From positions 1-5,783 of the forward strand of contig CAIKJM010000592.1 in assembly GCA_903827735.1 (NCBI GenBank): 5,783 bases of DNA, given 5' to 3'. The stretch's first letter is position 1. The number at the start of each line of letters is the position of its first letter. Position numbers and translations under genes: made by a program. This document shows, piece by piece, positions 5,694-5,783 of the stretch. This DNA comes from an uncultured Rhodanobacter sp. Lineage in GTDB: Bacteria; Pseudomonadota; Gammaproteobacteria; Xanthomonadales; Rhodanobacteraceae. The notes beneath the pieces are model-generated. The model ran no database searches. It was not told the DNA's origin and saw only the letters and a list, made by a program, of their open reading frames with translations.

Positions 5694-5783
5694 ATGTCGA
5701 ACCTCAGCATGACCTTTGCTGATAGCACTCATTGACGAGGAGGTTCCCCGCCACGCGCTGTTGAAGCCTGTCCGGCATATCGG

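Larger units (their letters stand above)
5282..5783. other. non-coding right flank, turning AT-rich
   Basis: These 502 bases hold no convincing gene. The first part has A-tracts (six A at 5372-5377, eight A at 5393-5400) and three overlapping open frames of 40-56 codons with no clear start. No good terminator for the oxidoreductase is visible. Roughly 5525-5690 is far more AT-rich than the rest of the window, with a 14-base palindrome and a hairpin. GC content rises again towards the right edge. Such a composition break can mark a regulatory region, a boundary of transferred DNA, or a phage or island edge; I see no integrase, direct-repeat attachment site or tRNA to decide. Confidence 0.5.

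Noticed and set aside
5704..5783. Minus-strand frame entering from the right edge and ending at 5704 (MPDRLQQRVAGNLL...)
   Set aside because: Only about 25 codons are visible, no family is recognised, and a plus-strand frame is equally open across the same bases.
5716..5783. Plus-strand frame open to the right edge from a TTG at 5716 (LLIALIDEEVPRH...)
   Set aside because: Protein-like but only 22 codons, with no ATG and no ribosome binding site at the right distance.

Overview
The window looks like chromosomal DNA from a fairly GC-rich gammaproteobacterium. Protein style suggests Xanthomonadales, perhaps Rhodanobacteraceae such as Dyella, Rhodanobacter or Luteibacter. That placement rests on the look of the proteins, not on a marker gene. 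Coding sequence is GC-rich with GC-rich third positions. The last 250 or so bases of the right flank drop sharply into AT-rich sequence.

Layout, left to right. (1) The N-terminal 192 residues of a TPR-repeat protein lie on the minus strand and run off the left edge; it is probably the front of a TPR-sulfotransferase. (2) A 710-residue membrane protein on the minus strand has an MHYT sensor, a GGDEF domain and an EAL domain, and would make and/or degrade cyclic-di-GMP. Its stop lies 44 bases upstream of the TPR gene start, so the two could be co-transcribed. (3) A 239-base gap carries the ribosome binding site and presumably the promoter of that gene. (4) A 201-residue 2H-phosphoesterase / 2'-5' RNA ligase-like protein is on the minus strand. 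(5) A 444-base gap between divergent genes holds one weak small-ORF candidate with a strong Shine-Dalgarno on the minus strand, plus a credible sigma70-type promoter overlapped by an inverted repeat in front of the next gene. (6) A 412-residue Old Yellow Enzyme family FMN oxidoreductase is on the plus strand. (7) About 500 bases to the right edge contain no convincing gene, but include an AT-rich island with a perfect 14-base palindrome, a hairpin and a well-spaced Shine-Dalgarno in front of a ten-codon ORF.

The genes do not form an obvious pathway. The c-di-GMP protein and the TPR protein may share a transcript. The 2H phosphoesterase and the oxidoreductase are divergent and appear to be stand-alone housekeeping or stress genes. 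I see no transposase, CRISPR array, tRNA, rRNA, phage gene or toxin-antitoxin pair, and nothing that amounts to a clear new multi-gene system. The least explained parts are the two intergenic regions, 3599-4042 and 5282-5783.
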